Assembly (NCBI GenBank): GCA_938009755.1 | Contig: CALLIL010000103.1 | Location: 1-55,213, forward strand | From: an uncultured Marinomonas sp. | Lineage (GTDB): Bacteria; Pseudomonadota; Gammaproteobacteria; Pseudomonadales; Marinomonadaceae | Length of the DNA: 55,213 nucleotides | Direction: 5' to 3' | Part shown: piece by piece, positions 29,119 to 37,546 of the stretch | Numbering within the stretch: the stretch's first letter is position 1 | Layout: each line of letters starts with the position of its first letter | Program-made: the position numbers and the translations under genes | The notes under the pieces: model-generated | The model's input: only the letters and a program-made list of their open reading frames with translations | What the model was told of the DNA's origin: nothing | The model's database searches: none

Positions 29119-30300
29119 CTAGTTACCTGACATTTGTAGCAGCTTTGGCGTAATAAATACAAGTAATTCAACCTTTTCTTGCTGTTGTAGGCGTCTTTTA
29201 AAGAGTTCTCCAAGCCAAGGAATGTCACTCAAAAAAGGCACTCGGCTCTCGGACTCAAAATTTTCTTCCCGGAAAATCCCCCCTAACACTAAGGTTTCTT
29301 CATTGTTCACCACGACTTGCGTCTGCAAACGATTGGTTTCTAAACTCGGCACGCCATTGATTAAATCGCCAACGGAATCTTGATGAATATTTAAAGACAG
29401 CAAAATGCGATCGCCGTCCTTTACAAACGGCGTCACTTCCAACACTAAAGACGCTTGACGAAACTCCACGCTGACATCATCGTCCGTGACTGTTTGATAA
29501 GGCACTTCTGTTCCAGATTCAATTCTCGCGATTTGTCCTTCTGAGGTCACAATCTTTGGCTTTGAGACCACATTCGCCAACCCTTCACTTTCCATTAGAT
29601 CAAGCGTTAGGTTTAGCAAACTGGAACCACCGACACTCGACGCACTCAACGTCGTCGTCGGCACCAAAGCGGCCAAATCAATCGCGCCACCCAATGAAGA
29701 CTGAACACCATCTGACAATTGCGTTTGCCAATTCACACCAAATTGAGATTGCGCCGTACGGCTCACCTGAGCAATTTGCGCACTAATTTCTATTTGCCTG
29801 AGCGGCGTATCCAGCCACGCCAAGGTTTCCTGCAAACCATCTGGTGACGCACAATCATGGGCAATAATAGAATTTGTGCGCAGATCAACCACCAAAGACA
29901 AAGAAGGATACAAAGCGCGTAAATGAATTCCCACTTGCTCCGCTTTCGCATGCTTTAACGTCCAATAATACCGCTGACACTGTTTAGGGTGAAAACCTCC
30001 GAGCGGCTCTTCTGCTATCTCATTTTGATGCATCAACACAGCCACATCACCTTGCCACTCTAAATGAATGGTCGGTTGCTTAGCCACGGCCGCCATGACG
30101 TCTTGCCAGCTCGCATCTTTTATCGACAAAGTCAGAACCTCTTGTATATCTGGACTTAGTATCAAGCTTTCATTCATTTGCGATGCCAACCAAGGCAACA
30201 CCTCTTGCAATGAACGAGATTCAAAATACACATCCATGGCAAACACATTGGACAGCGACAAAGACCAAATGAGCACCCCTGTTTTCACTTGTTTAATCAT
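29119..30300 (-). CDS. Short secretin, HofQ/PilQ type
   Basis: Outer-membrane secretin of 393 residues, close in length to E. coli HofQ (about 410) and shorter than type IV pilus PilQ (about 700). A signal peptide (to about 21) is followed by an N-domain (about 22-90), a secretin_N-like region, and the C-terminal secretin core with VPFLSDIPWLGELFKRR and ELLVFITPKLL. In this locus it probably forms the DNA-uptake/type IV pilus pore of a competence apparatus. It overlaps the upstream gene by 8 bases and has GGAGGG before its start. The missing AMIN domains of full PilQ suggest HofQ. Confidence 0.85.
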   Translation of the reverse strand: MIKQVKTGVLIWSLSLSNVFAMDVYFESRSLQEVLPWLASQMNESLILSPDIQEVLTLSIKDASWQDVMAAVAKQPTIHLEWQGDVAVLMHQNEIAEEPLGGFHPKQCQRYYWTLKHAKAEQVGIHLRALYPSLSLVVDLRTNSIIAHDCASPDGLQETLAWLDTPLRQIEISAQIAQVSRTAQSQFGVNWQTQLSDGVQSSLGGAIDLAALVPTTTLSASSVGGSSLLNLTLDLMESEGLANVVSKPKIVTSEGQIARIESGTEVPYQTVTDDDVSVEFRQASLVLEVTPFVKDGDRILLSLNIHQDSVGDLINGVPSLETNRLQTQVVVNNEETLVLGGIFREENFESESRVPFLSDIPWLGELFKRRLQQQEKVELLVFITPKLLQMSGN

Positions 30301-31003
30301 GATTCCCTCCCACCTTATTGATTGGCAACGTCACTGCTGCACCGTCTTTTGTCATCAGTGTCACCTGATTCAAAGACACTGAGCTAACGGTTAAATCCGC
30401 GCTAGGAAGCCAGCTTCCTGCCTGCACTTGAAACACGTCATTCTTGTATTTCAATAATGCAAACGCCGCATTATTTGCTTGCATGGTAGACAAAACGCGC
30501 CAGTCTTTTTCAACAAAAGGCACCATTTTTCGCTTGGTGGGCAGCCAGTTTTTGTATATCCGATTGATTTGAGGAGCTTCGATATCAAACACATGACGCC
30601 CAAACCAATCGCCATTATTTTCTCGCTTCCAATAGGACGACATCACCGCCAAAGCGATGTGGTTTTGAGTCTGCTCAAATACAGTGTGCCATTTTGATAG
30701 TGGCGCACGGCCTTCGATTTGCCATTGAGTGGGCAGGTTATCCTTTCTTTGTGTCACTGTAAACGTCGCCCAATCTTTTGATAATGCACTCTGTTGATCA
30801 AGCCATTTGAGTTGCTGCTCCAGAGCTTTCCATTGAGCCTTGCTCCGAGCCTCCAATTGCCACTGCTGCGCTCTTGCTTCATGAGCTTCTGATAAAAGTG
30901 GATACCAAACGGCCATTTGAAAAAACAACAAAAGCACCACTGAAGTACCTGAAATCGAACCCAAAGACACGTTATTTTGTTGGATGTATCGAGATAAAAA
31001 CAT
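30293..31003 (-). CDS. Condensed PilO/PilP-like pilus assembly protein
   Basis: 236-residue protein in the position of pilO and pilP. One membrane segment (about 16-36) is followed by a helical coiled part (about 40-70), a PilO-like alpha/beta region, and, from about residue 165, a small beta-rich segment (VLSTMQANNAAFALLKYKN, then SWLPSADLTVSSVSLNQVTL) that looks like the PilP C-terminal domain. It may be a natural fusion; this is inference from order and pattern, not a family hit. Its ATG at 31003 lies 32 bases inside the upstream gene, but GAGGTGG precedes it. Confidence 0.55.
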   Translation of the reverse strand: MFLSRYIQQNNVSLGSISGTSVVLLLFFQMAVWYPLLSEAHEARAQQWQLEARSKAQWKALEQQLKWLDQQSALSKDWATFTVTQRKDNLPTQWQIEGRAPLSKWHTVFEQTQNHIALAVMSSYWKRENNGDWFGRHVFDIEAPQINRIYKNWLPTKRKMVPFVEKDWRVLSTMQANNAAFALLKYKNDVFQVQAGSWLPSADLTVSSVSLNQVTLMTKDGAAVTLPINKVGGNHD

Positions 31004-31949
31004 CTACCACCTCATCTTCCTTAATCAAAGAAAAAGACCGTGGTTCGACCTTCGTGACCTCCCACTGCCAGGAAGGCTGTTGCTGCTGCCAGCGCTCTAA
31101 CAGCGCGTCTTTTTCACTACTTAACAAAGTAACTTGGAAAGACGTTGTTTGTTCCGCGCCATCAAACACAAGCAAACGTGTTTTTTTAGGAAGCGCTTGA
31201 ATAAACGTTAGAGCAGACGCCACAAACGCATTCGCCTGTTGATCATTTTCCCAAGCCGAACTTTTATCAAGCAAAGCCTGTCGCGTCACTTTAGATTGAT
31301 GTGATTGTTCATGAAGAAGAGACAAATAGAGGTAAGCAGAAGTGTGTAATACCACACTCAATAAGATAAGCTGTACCCAAAGACGCTTGTGTTTCAAGCG
31401 TTTTTGAGAGTCTGGCTGATAGAAACAAAGCGCATTACGTTTTAAATACGACCAAGACTTCGCGCCTGTTTTCAAATGCGCCCACTGACTAAACGGCATA
31501 ATCAGATACCTCACGCCACCATTAATAAAAGGTTTTGCCAAGGCATTTGCCAAACTGGAAGTGCAGGCGACAATATCAAGTGTTATTGCGTCAGAGGGCA
31601 AAGTTCTTGTGCGATATAAAAAAAGCACATTGTCTGGTGATGAAAATGTGGTTTGCGCCGCAGAACTTAGCGCCGCCAACGGCAACAATGCATCAGGCGT
31701 TTTGGCTTCAATCGTTTGCGTAGAAAAGGATAACCAAACGTCAGGAACAAGAATCAATACTTGTGAGGTGAAAACTATATCACCAGAAATAAGTACCGAT
31801 TGGAGTCTATCTAGTTGAGTATTTGCGGGGAGCGCCTCTGCATTATTTGCAGAAGAAGCGATGACATTTGCGACATCGTCCATTTCGCAAAGTGTGCATT
31901 TTTCTGTCGTATAAACGACCACAGAACAGGTTGTTGTTCGCTTCATCAT
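30972..31949 (-). CDS. Condensed PilM/PilN-like pilus assembly protein
   Basis: 325 residues in the position of pilM and pilN, just divergent from mrcA as hofM is in E. coli. Residues 1-160 are a soluble part of uncertain fold with no obvious PilM actin-like nucleotide motifs (a CTLCEM Cys pair near residue 18 is seen). A membrane segment (about 187-205, LWVQLILLSVVLHTSAYLYL) and a following periplasmic ferredoxin-like region resemble PilN or GspL. CAAGGATGA precedes the ATG. The fusion or degenerate PilM reading is inference. Confidence 0.55.
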   Translation of the reverse strand: MMKRTTTCSVVVYTTEKCTLCEMDDVANVIASSANNAEALPANTQLDRLQSVLISGDIVFTSQVLILVPDVWLSFSTQTIEAKTPDALLPLAALSSAAQTTFSSPDNVLFLYRTRTLPSDAITLDIVACTSSLANALAKPFINGGVRYLIMPFSQWAHLKTGAKSWSYLKRNALCFYQPDSQKRLKHKRLWVQLILLSVVLHTSAYLYLSLLHEQSHQSKVTRQALLDKSSAWENDQQANAFVASALTFIQALPKKTRLLVFDGAEQTTSFQVTLLSSEKDALLERWQQQQPSWQWEVTKVEPRSFSLIKEDEVVDVFISIHPTK

Positions 31950-32066
31950 TCATCCTTGAAGTAGTAAGCTGTAGAACCAAGTTATAAAACCGACATCCTT
32001 GCCAATTTTTCTCAACATAACACGAATTGGTGCAAAGTTAACCGCCAATTTTACAAGAATCTTAGG

Positions 32067-32072
32067 TATAAT
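32067..32072 (+). promoter_or_regulatory. -10 element upstream of mrcA
   Basis: A consensus TATAAT lies 34 bases before the mrcA start in the divergent gap. No good -35 hexamer is at 16-18 bases; the region above it is AT-rich. AGGTT lies shortly before the ATG. Confidence 0.55.
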
Positions 32073-32106
32073 GTTTTTTCCTACACTGGTCGTAAATTAG
32101 GTTCTC

Positions 32107-34551
32107 ATGGCTAAGACATTTAAAATTTTGTTTATTCTAGGTCTTATCGGTGGTCTTTGTGCTGCAGGCTTGACGATTGGAATTTATTACAGTGTTAGAG
32201 ACAAAATACCAACGGTTGAAGAACTCAAAGACACCGAACTCAGTATTCCTTTACGAATTTTTACGGCGGACAACCAACTGATTGGTGAATTTGGTGCGCA
32301 ACGCCGTACACCAATCGATTACGCAGACATTCCTCCGCACTTAGAACACGCAATTCTCGCAGCAGAAGACACGAATTTTTACAGCCATCCAGGTGTGGAT
32401 ATTTTCGGTTTAGGTCGCGCCGTTGTTCAATTAATCACCACAGGCGAGAAGCAAGGTGGCGGTAGTACCATTACCATGCAGGTTGCGCGAAACTACTTCT
32501 TATCTTTTGAGCAAACCTACACGCGAAAATTCACCGAAATCTTCATTTCCTTAAAAATGGAGCGCGAACTCAGCAAGCATGAAATTCTCGAGCTTTACGT
32601 CAACAAAATTTACCTCGGTAATCGCGCTTACGGATTCGAAGCCGCTGCTCAAGTGTATTACGGTAAAAACCTTGCAGACCTTACCTTAGCCGAATTGGCG
32701 ATGATCGCGGGCCTACCGAAGGCACCCTCTCGCTATAACCCTGTGGTCAATCCATCCCGTGCACTTATTCGTCGAAATTGGATATTACAGCGCATGCTTT
32801 CTCTTGGCATGATTGATAAAGAGTCGTATCAAACCGCTGTTGAAGCTGAAATCACTGCAACCAATCATGGTGTTTCTCCTGATATTGAAGCGGGCTACAT
32901 TGCTGAAATGGTGCGTTCCGAGCTTTACGATACTTTTGGCGATGAGCTTTACACGACTGGATTAAGTGTTTACACCACGATTGATGCAGGTCGTCAAAAA
33001 GCCGCCAATAAAGCCATATACGACGGTGTAATCAATTACGATATGCGCCATGGCTACAAAGGCACATTAGAAACTCGCGTAGACCTTATCGACGCACCAG
33101 TAGAAGAACAAGAAGCCGCTTTGCAAGACATCAGCCGCTTCGAAGGCTGGCAAACCGCATTGGTTCTATCCGTTGACGGCATCACGGCGAATGTACGTTT
33201 ATCAAACGGCGAACTCATTGTGTTGCCATGGGAATCGGTTTTGTGGGCAAAACCTTACATCGACGAAAACTCTCAGGGCGCAGCGCCTGCTATGATCGCG
33301 GACGTGATTGTTCCTGGAGACATTATTCGTCTACGTCCAGATGAAAAACTCGGCTGGATCTTGACTCAGAAACCAGCGGTGCAAAGTGCTCTTATTTCTT
33401 TAAACAGTAAAAACGGTGCGATTCAAGCGTTGGTCGGTGGTTTCAATTTTTACGAAAACAAATTCAATAGAATCACCCAATCTAAACGCCAGCCTGGCTC
33501 AAACTTCAAGCCTTTCGTTTACTCCAGCGCATTAAGCCGTGGCTACACAGCGGCCAGCATTATTAACGATGCGCCCGTTGTATTTAATGACGATAACCTA
33601 GCCACAGCATGGCGACCAACCAACGATGGAGGTCGTTTCTACGGCCCGACCCGTTTACGCCAAGCACTATATCGTTCACAAAATATTGTGTCTGTTCGCT
33701 TGTTAGATGAATTAGGCATTCGACCAACATTAAACTTCTTACGCCGCTTTGGGTTTGATCCTGACGAATTACCACATAACTTGTCTTTGTCTTTAGGCAG
33801 CGCAAATTTATCGCCTCTACAAATCGCCACAGGTTATGCCGTATTCTCAAACGGTGGTTACCAAGTTCAACCTTACTTGATCGATAAAGTAGTAGACCGC
33901 AATAACGAAGTGTTATTTGAAGCCAACCCTGTGACGGTCTGTATTACGTGTACAGCATTAGAAAAAACGTCTGACGACGAACCTCAGGTTGGATTGTTTG
34001 AAACCGACGAAGGTATTCGCAGCTTCCCTATTGCACCGCAAGTGCTTGACCCTGAAGTCAATTACATCATTTACGATATGATGCGCGACGTTATCAAATA
34101 CGGTACAGGTCGACGTGCTTTAGTACTTAGAAGAGATGATATTGCGGGCAAAACAGGGACAACCAATGACGGCCGTGACGCTTGGTTCTCAGGTTTCAAT
34201 GGCGACATAGTCACATCGGTATGGAGTGGGTTCGATAACTCTTCTCCTCTTGGTCGTGGCGAATGGGGTGGCTCAGTGTCTTTGCCTTCTTGGATTGATT
34301 ATATGCGCTACGCTTTAAATGGCACCAACCCTTCGTATGTCACCAAACCTTCAACCTTGGTCACCGTTCGTATTGACCCAAAAACCGGTGAACGCGCGTT
34401 GCCAGGACAAAAAGACGCTATCTTCGAGATATTCAGACGAGCAAATGTACCACCTGAGCGTGAAATCACCAGTTCTTCAGTACAAAACAATGCAGGCAGT
34501 GAAACACAAGAAGCGAAGCAAGAAGACAATGCCTTAGAAAATTTGTTCTAA
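32107..34551 (+). CDS. mrcA: Penicillin-binding protein 1A
   Basis: Bifunctional class A PBP that polymerises and cross-links peptidoglycan at the inner membrane. 814 residues (E. coli 850). One N-terminal membrane segment (about 6-28) is followed by the glycosyltransferase domain (catalytic Glu in AAEDTNFYSHPG and GGSTITMQVARN), an OB-like insert, and the transpeptidase with active Ser in RQPGSNFKPF, SQN, and KTG in GKTGTTNDGRDAWF. A CxxC pair in VCITCTA, late in the transpeptidase part, is an extra feature. The neighbours mrcA and the divergent pilus genes mirror E. coli. Confidence 0.95.
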   Translation: MAKTFKILFILGLIGGLCAAGLTIGIYYSVRDKIPTVEELKDTELSIPLRIFTADNQLIGEFGAQRRTPIDYADIPPHLEHAILAAEDTNFYSHPGVDIFGLGRAVVQLITTGEKQGGGSTITMQVARNYFLSFEQTYTRKFTEIFISLKMERELSKHEILELYVNKIYLGNRAYGFEAAAQVYYGKNLADLTLAELAMIAGLPKAPSRYNPVVNPSRALIRRNWILQRMLSLGMIDKESYQTAVEAEITATNHGVSPDIEAGYIAEMVRSELYDTFGDELYTTGLSVYTTIDAGRQKAANKAIYDGVINYDMRHGYKGTLETRVDLIDAPVEEQEAALQDISRFEGWQTALVLSVDGITANVRLSNGELIVLPWESVLWAKPYIDENSQGAAPAMIADVIVPGDIIRLRPDEKLGWILTQKPAVQSALISLNSKNGAIQALVGGFNFYENKFNRITQSKRQPGSNFKPFVYSSALSRGYTAASIINDAPVVFNDDNLATAWRPTNDGGRFYGPTRLRQALYRSQNIVSVRLLDELGIRPTLNFLRRFGFDPDELPHNLSLSLGSANLSPLQIATGYAVFSNGGYQVQPYLIDKVVDRNNEVLFEANPVTVCITCTALEKTSDDEPQVGLFETDEGIRSFPIAPQVLDPEVNYIIYDMMRDVIKYGTGRRALVLRRDDIAGKTGTTNDGRDAWFSGFNGDIVTSVWSGFDNSSPLGRGEWGGSVSLPSWIDYMRYALNGTNPSYVTKPSTLVTVRIDPKTGERALPGQKDAIFEIFRRANVPPEREITSSSVQNNAGSETQEAKQEDNALENLF

Positions 34552-34572
34552 GAAAAAAAGAGTAGAATAAAA

Positions 34573-34609
34573 ATGACTACCGATAATGAGAGACATAATC
34601 GGTAGTCAT
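34573..34609. terminator. Hairpin between mrcA and the convergent unknown operon
   Basis: ATGACTACCGAT and ATCGGTAGTCAT form a perfect 12-bp stem. A T run on the minus strand (TTTTTATT) suggests it terminates the unknown operon; it may act for mrcA also. Confidence 0.75.
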
Positions 34610-34619
34610 AATTTCTAAA

Positions 34620-35051
34620 CTAGCTTGGTAGATTGCATATCTTCTTGTATGGCCCTTTGATAAACAAGCCTAGAATAACAACCAGTAACGCCAAAGAAAT
34701 ATAACAAGTCGGAATAACAACACTCAAATCAGAGCCGCCTCTCATTCCTGCTTGAGCCGTTGGGCATACTGCACCAGCCGAAAAGAACTCTGCAATGGAC
34801 GCCAGCAACGCAATAATAAAAGCCACTCCCCAACCGATACTAAAAAAATGATGTTTACAGCCTTTATATGGAACCAGAAGCGACATCAACATAAGACTGT
34901 AAGCCGCCAGAACAACATAACATACCGGAATGGAAAACAAATGCGGGCAAGCATTGCTTTGAAAATTCTGATAACTTATGGCTAAAGCACCAAAAAAACC
35001 ATATAACACCAGCAATAATAAGCTGATAAAAATCGTTCTACTTGTATTCAT
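34620..35051 (-). CDS. Four-segment membrane protein with paired Cys-Pro/Pro-x-Cys-Tyr units
   Basis: 143 residues with four hydrophobic segments (about 7-26, 43-62, 73-92, 110-130). I do not recognise the family. Two similar units face the same side: CPHLFSIPVCY in the first half and CP...VIPTCY in the second, giving four Cys in matched positions and suggesting internal duplication or a disulfide pair on each unit. It is the last gene of the three-gene operon, 32 bases after the FG-GAP protein, with AGAGAGCAG upstream of the start. A redox or structural membrane role is only speculation. Confidence 0.6.
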   Translation of the reverse strand: MNTSRTIFISLLLLVLYGFFGALAISYQNFQSNACPHLFSIPVCYVVLAAYSLMLMSLLVPYKGCKHHFFSIGWGVAFIIALLASIAEFFSAGAVCPTAQAGMRGGSDLSVVIPTCYISLALLVVILGLFIKGPYKKICNLPS

Positions 35052-35083
35052 ACTGCTCTCTACTCATTCTCTATTTTTATTAC

Positions 35084-36697
35084 TTAAGATGCTGGAGTGT
35101 AAATTTCATTACGGTAATTTCCGCTCACTTTTGACTGACGACCATCTAAGTAATCAATTTGAATCTCTGTTGCTACAGACTGAGACAAACCAAACACCAT
35201 GGTATGACTTTGGTCTGAGCATAACCCTTCACCCACAATATAGGCCTGCTTAACGACACTGCCATCAGCCAAAGTGACGGTCACTTTTGCACCAATAGAC
35301 TCAACCGTGTTTGCTAATTTTACTTTTAGGAAATTATTGCGAGGCGCATGACTCAAAAAGACCTTCTGTTCGCCCAATAAATTAATATGAACCAAGTCTG
35401 GCGCACCGTCTTGGTTAAAGTCAGCGGTTAAAGGCGAAATGCCAAAAAAGCGATTTTGTACACCCGACTTATCACCCACTTCGCTGAATTCACCAGAACC
35501 TGTTTGCAATAGGAAGCGGCCATCTAAACGCCAGAAAGGAATCGCATGAGTTGGAAAGCCAACATAGTTTTCAGACACGACCAAATCATCTTTTCCATCA
35601 AGATTAAAGTCTTCAAAAATCGCTCCCCATGAAAACTCATAATCAGCAAGTTTGCGTTTTTGAGCCGTGTCTTCAAATTCAAATCCGCCTTGGTTTTCAA
35701 ACATCAACCACTTTTTGTGTAGCACTTGATCGTCTCTCAAATCACCACGAACAATGGCATCTGGTGTTGTTGAACCCACATTAGAAAAGAAGAAATCGGG
35801 CAAGCTATTATTACCTAAGTCGCTCACCGCAATTCCCATTGGATAAGAGAAGTAATCGCTGGTCGGGTTTGGCATATTTTCAAATTTAAGATCGCCCAAA
35901 TTTTTCCAAGTACGCACTTGGCCGGTATCATGGGCAACAACCAAGTCTTCTAAACTGTCATTATCAACGTCAATGAAAATGGCCTGAAACGTATTATGTT
36001 GATACTCCAAGCCTGATTCTTTCGTGATGTTCTCAAAGCCAGCTCCTGTGTTTAGAAACAAGCCACTGACACCGCCATAAACTTGGTTAAAGATGGTTTC
36101 CCCTTCGACATATTCACGAGCAATATAGCCAGACACATACATATCGAACAAACCATCGCGATTCAAATCCGCAATCGCAACAGAAAGTGGTACTGTCTTT
36201 CTATCGAGATCCAAATCCAGCTTAACACCCGTAAAAACACCTGCATTATTGGTGTATTGCCACACCCCCGATTGACGAGCAATCAGCATATCTGTGTCAC
36301 CATCGTGATCTAAATCCATTGTCACAGCGCCATATGTGTCATCGGATGCATTCTTACGCCATTGTGTAGACGTCGTCACATCGACAAATTCGCCCTTTTT
36401 ATAAGCGTAAAAGACATCGTTCTGATCCATGCCTCCGCCAATAAACAGTTCTTCCACGCCATCGTTATCAATGTCGATGATGGCACTTGCTGTGAATGGC
36501 AGCGTCAATGTTTCATCATAGCTAGGTACAAAGGGGAGAGTTTTCTCTGTAAACGTTGGGATATCCAAACCATCACTCGAAATACCATAATCATCCGCTC
36601 TATCGTGAACGCTTAACCAAGTAAGCGCACCAAACAAAAGCGCAATAGCAAGAAAGGCATAACAAAGAATCGAGGTTAATAGTTTTTTTATGCTCAT
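35084..36697 (-). CDS. Exported FG-GAP/VCBS-repeat protein with ASPIC/UnbV-like end
   Basis: 537 residues. One N-terminal hydrophobic segment (about 7-28) acts as signal or anchor. At least seven repeats carry calcium-binding-like loops such as DIDNDGVEELFIG, DLDHDGDTDMLIA, DLNRDGLFDMYVSG, DFNLDGKDDLVVS and DFNQDGAPDLVHI, so a beta-propeller is expected. The last 90 residues (NNFLKVKLANTVESIGAKV...) look like the ASPIC/UnbV domain that follows such repeats in CRTAC1-type proteins. The ligand is unknown. It overlaps the upstream gene by 4 bases, with GGAGAAG before the ATG. Confidence 0.75.
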   Translation of the reverse strand: MSIKKLLTSILCYAFLAIALLFGALTWLSVHDRADDYGISSDGLDIPTFTEKTLPFVPSYDETLTLPFTASAIIDIDNDGVEELFIGGGMDQNDVFYAYKKGEFVDVTTSTQWRKNASDDTYGAVTMDLDHDGDTDMLIARQSGVWQYTNNAGVFTGVKLDLDLDRKTVPLSVAIADLNRDGLFDMYVSGYIAREYVEGETIFNQVYGGVSGLFLNTGAGFENITKESGLEYQHNTFQAIFIDVDNDSLEDLVVAHDTGQVRTWKNLGDLKFENMPNPTSDYFSYPMGIAVSDLGNNSLPDFFFSNVGSTTPDAIVRGDLRDDQVLHKKWLMFENQGGFEFEDTAQKRKLADYEFSWGAIFEDFNLDGKDDLVVSENYVGFPTHAIPFWRLDGRFLLQTGSGEFSEVGDKSGVQNRFFGISPLTADFNQDGAPDLVHINLLGEQKVFLSHAPRNNFLKVKLANTVESIGAKVTVTLADGSVVKQAYIVGEGLCSDQSHTMVFGLSQSVATEIQIDYLDGRQSKVSGNYRNEIYTPAS

Positions 36698-37368
36698 AAT
36701 GTCGCTTCTCCATTGGCTAAGACAATTGTTGATTGGTTTTTTAACGTCACAAAAAGGGATAAAGTAAACACAATAAAAAACGCAACATTGAGCGCAATTG
36801 GCATCACATGCTTACCAATTTGAGGGGCGGCGAGATACACTAAGAAGCTACCGATGATAAGCAGGATTGGGTTAAAAACCGCCATCCACTTAGGATAATG
36901 AGTCTTACCTTTCAGAATTAAAACAATGAAAACAACTGACAAAAATAATGTCGTCAACCGAATGACTTGCAATAACGTTTCATAACGTAAATCGTATAAT
37001 GCCACCAGCGCGTCTATCTCTGGGCTTTCCGGCAATTGCATCAAGGCAGAAACACTGGCTCTTGAACCAATCCACACAACCCCGACCATAAAACCCATTG
37101 AACCAACGATAAAGGCACTGAACGCCCATTTATTTGAAGCGGGTTTCAACATCAGATATAAGTGATAACAACCCACTGGATAAAGCAAAGCGCCGAACAC
37201 ACCTAGAAAGTGCCCGAGGCTTGTCCGTTCAGCACCGATGCCTTGCATAAAACCAAAACCGCCTTCGGCAAAACGAGCTAAAGGGTCATAGTGCAGTAAA
37301 TATTCCCCTGCTCCAACCAAGATTGAAGCAAGTACTCCCAACATTCCTGTTAATATAAACACATTCAT
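36694..37368 (-). CDS. Seven-segment membrane protein, family not recognised
   Basis: 224 residues from MNVFILTGMLGV, with GAGACG upstream; an in-frame ATG 63 bases earlier adds a poor N-terminus. About seven hydrophobic segments. Conserved-looking polar features inside the membrane region include GAGEYLLHYDP, GFMQGIGAERTSLGHFLGVFG and YHLYL. The gene opens a unit with the FG-GAP protein and the four-segment Cys protein. I cannot assign a function. No cofactor or transport motif is obvious. Confidence 0.6.
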   Translation of the reverse strand: MNVFILTGMLGVLASILVGAGEYLLHYDPLARFAEGGFGFMQGIGAERTSLGHFLGVFGALLYPVGCYHLYLMLKPASNKWAFSAFIVGSMGFMVGVVWIGSRASVSALMQLPESPEIDALVALYDLRYETLLQVIRLTTLFLSVVFIVLILKGKTHYPKWMAVFNPILLIIGSFLVYLAAPQIGKHVMPIALNVAFFIVFTLSLFVTLKNQSTIVLANGEATL

Positions 37369-37493
37369 AGACGTCTCATTTACTACTGAATTAAAAATAC
37401 ATAAATAATTAGTGTAGAGGTCTATGAGCAATAAAAGTTCCTAATATCCAATTATATGTAGGGAAACAGCTAAATTCTTTTAAATTTCCAACA

Positions 37494-37530
37494 AAAAAAA
37501 GCGATACCCACATTAGGTATCGCTTTTTTT
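37494..37530 (-). terminator. Terminator of maeB
   Basis: AAAAAAAGCGATACC and GGTATCGCTTTTTTT pair around CACATTA, 16 bases past the maeB stop, with a long T run on the minus strand. Confidence 0.9.
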
Positions 37531-37546
37531 GAAGCGTATTTTTTAC

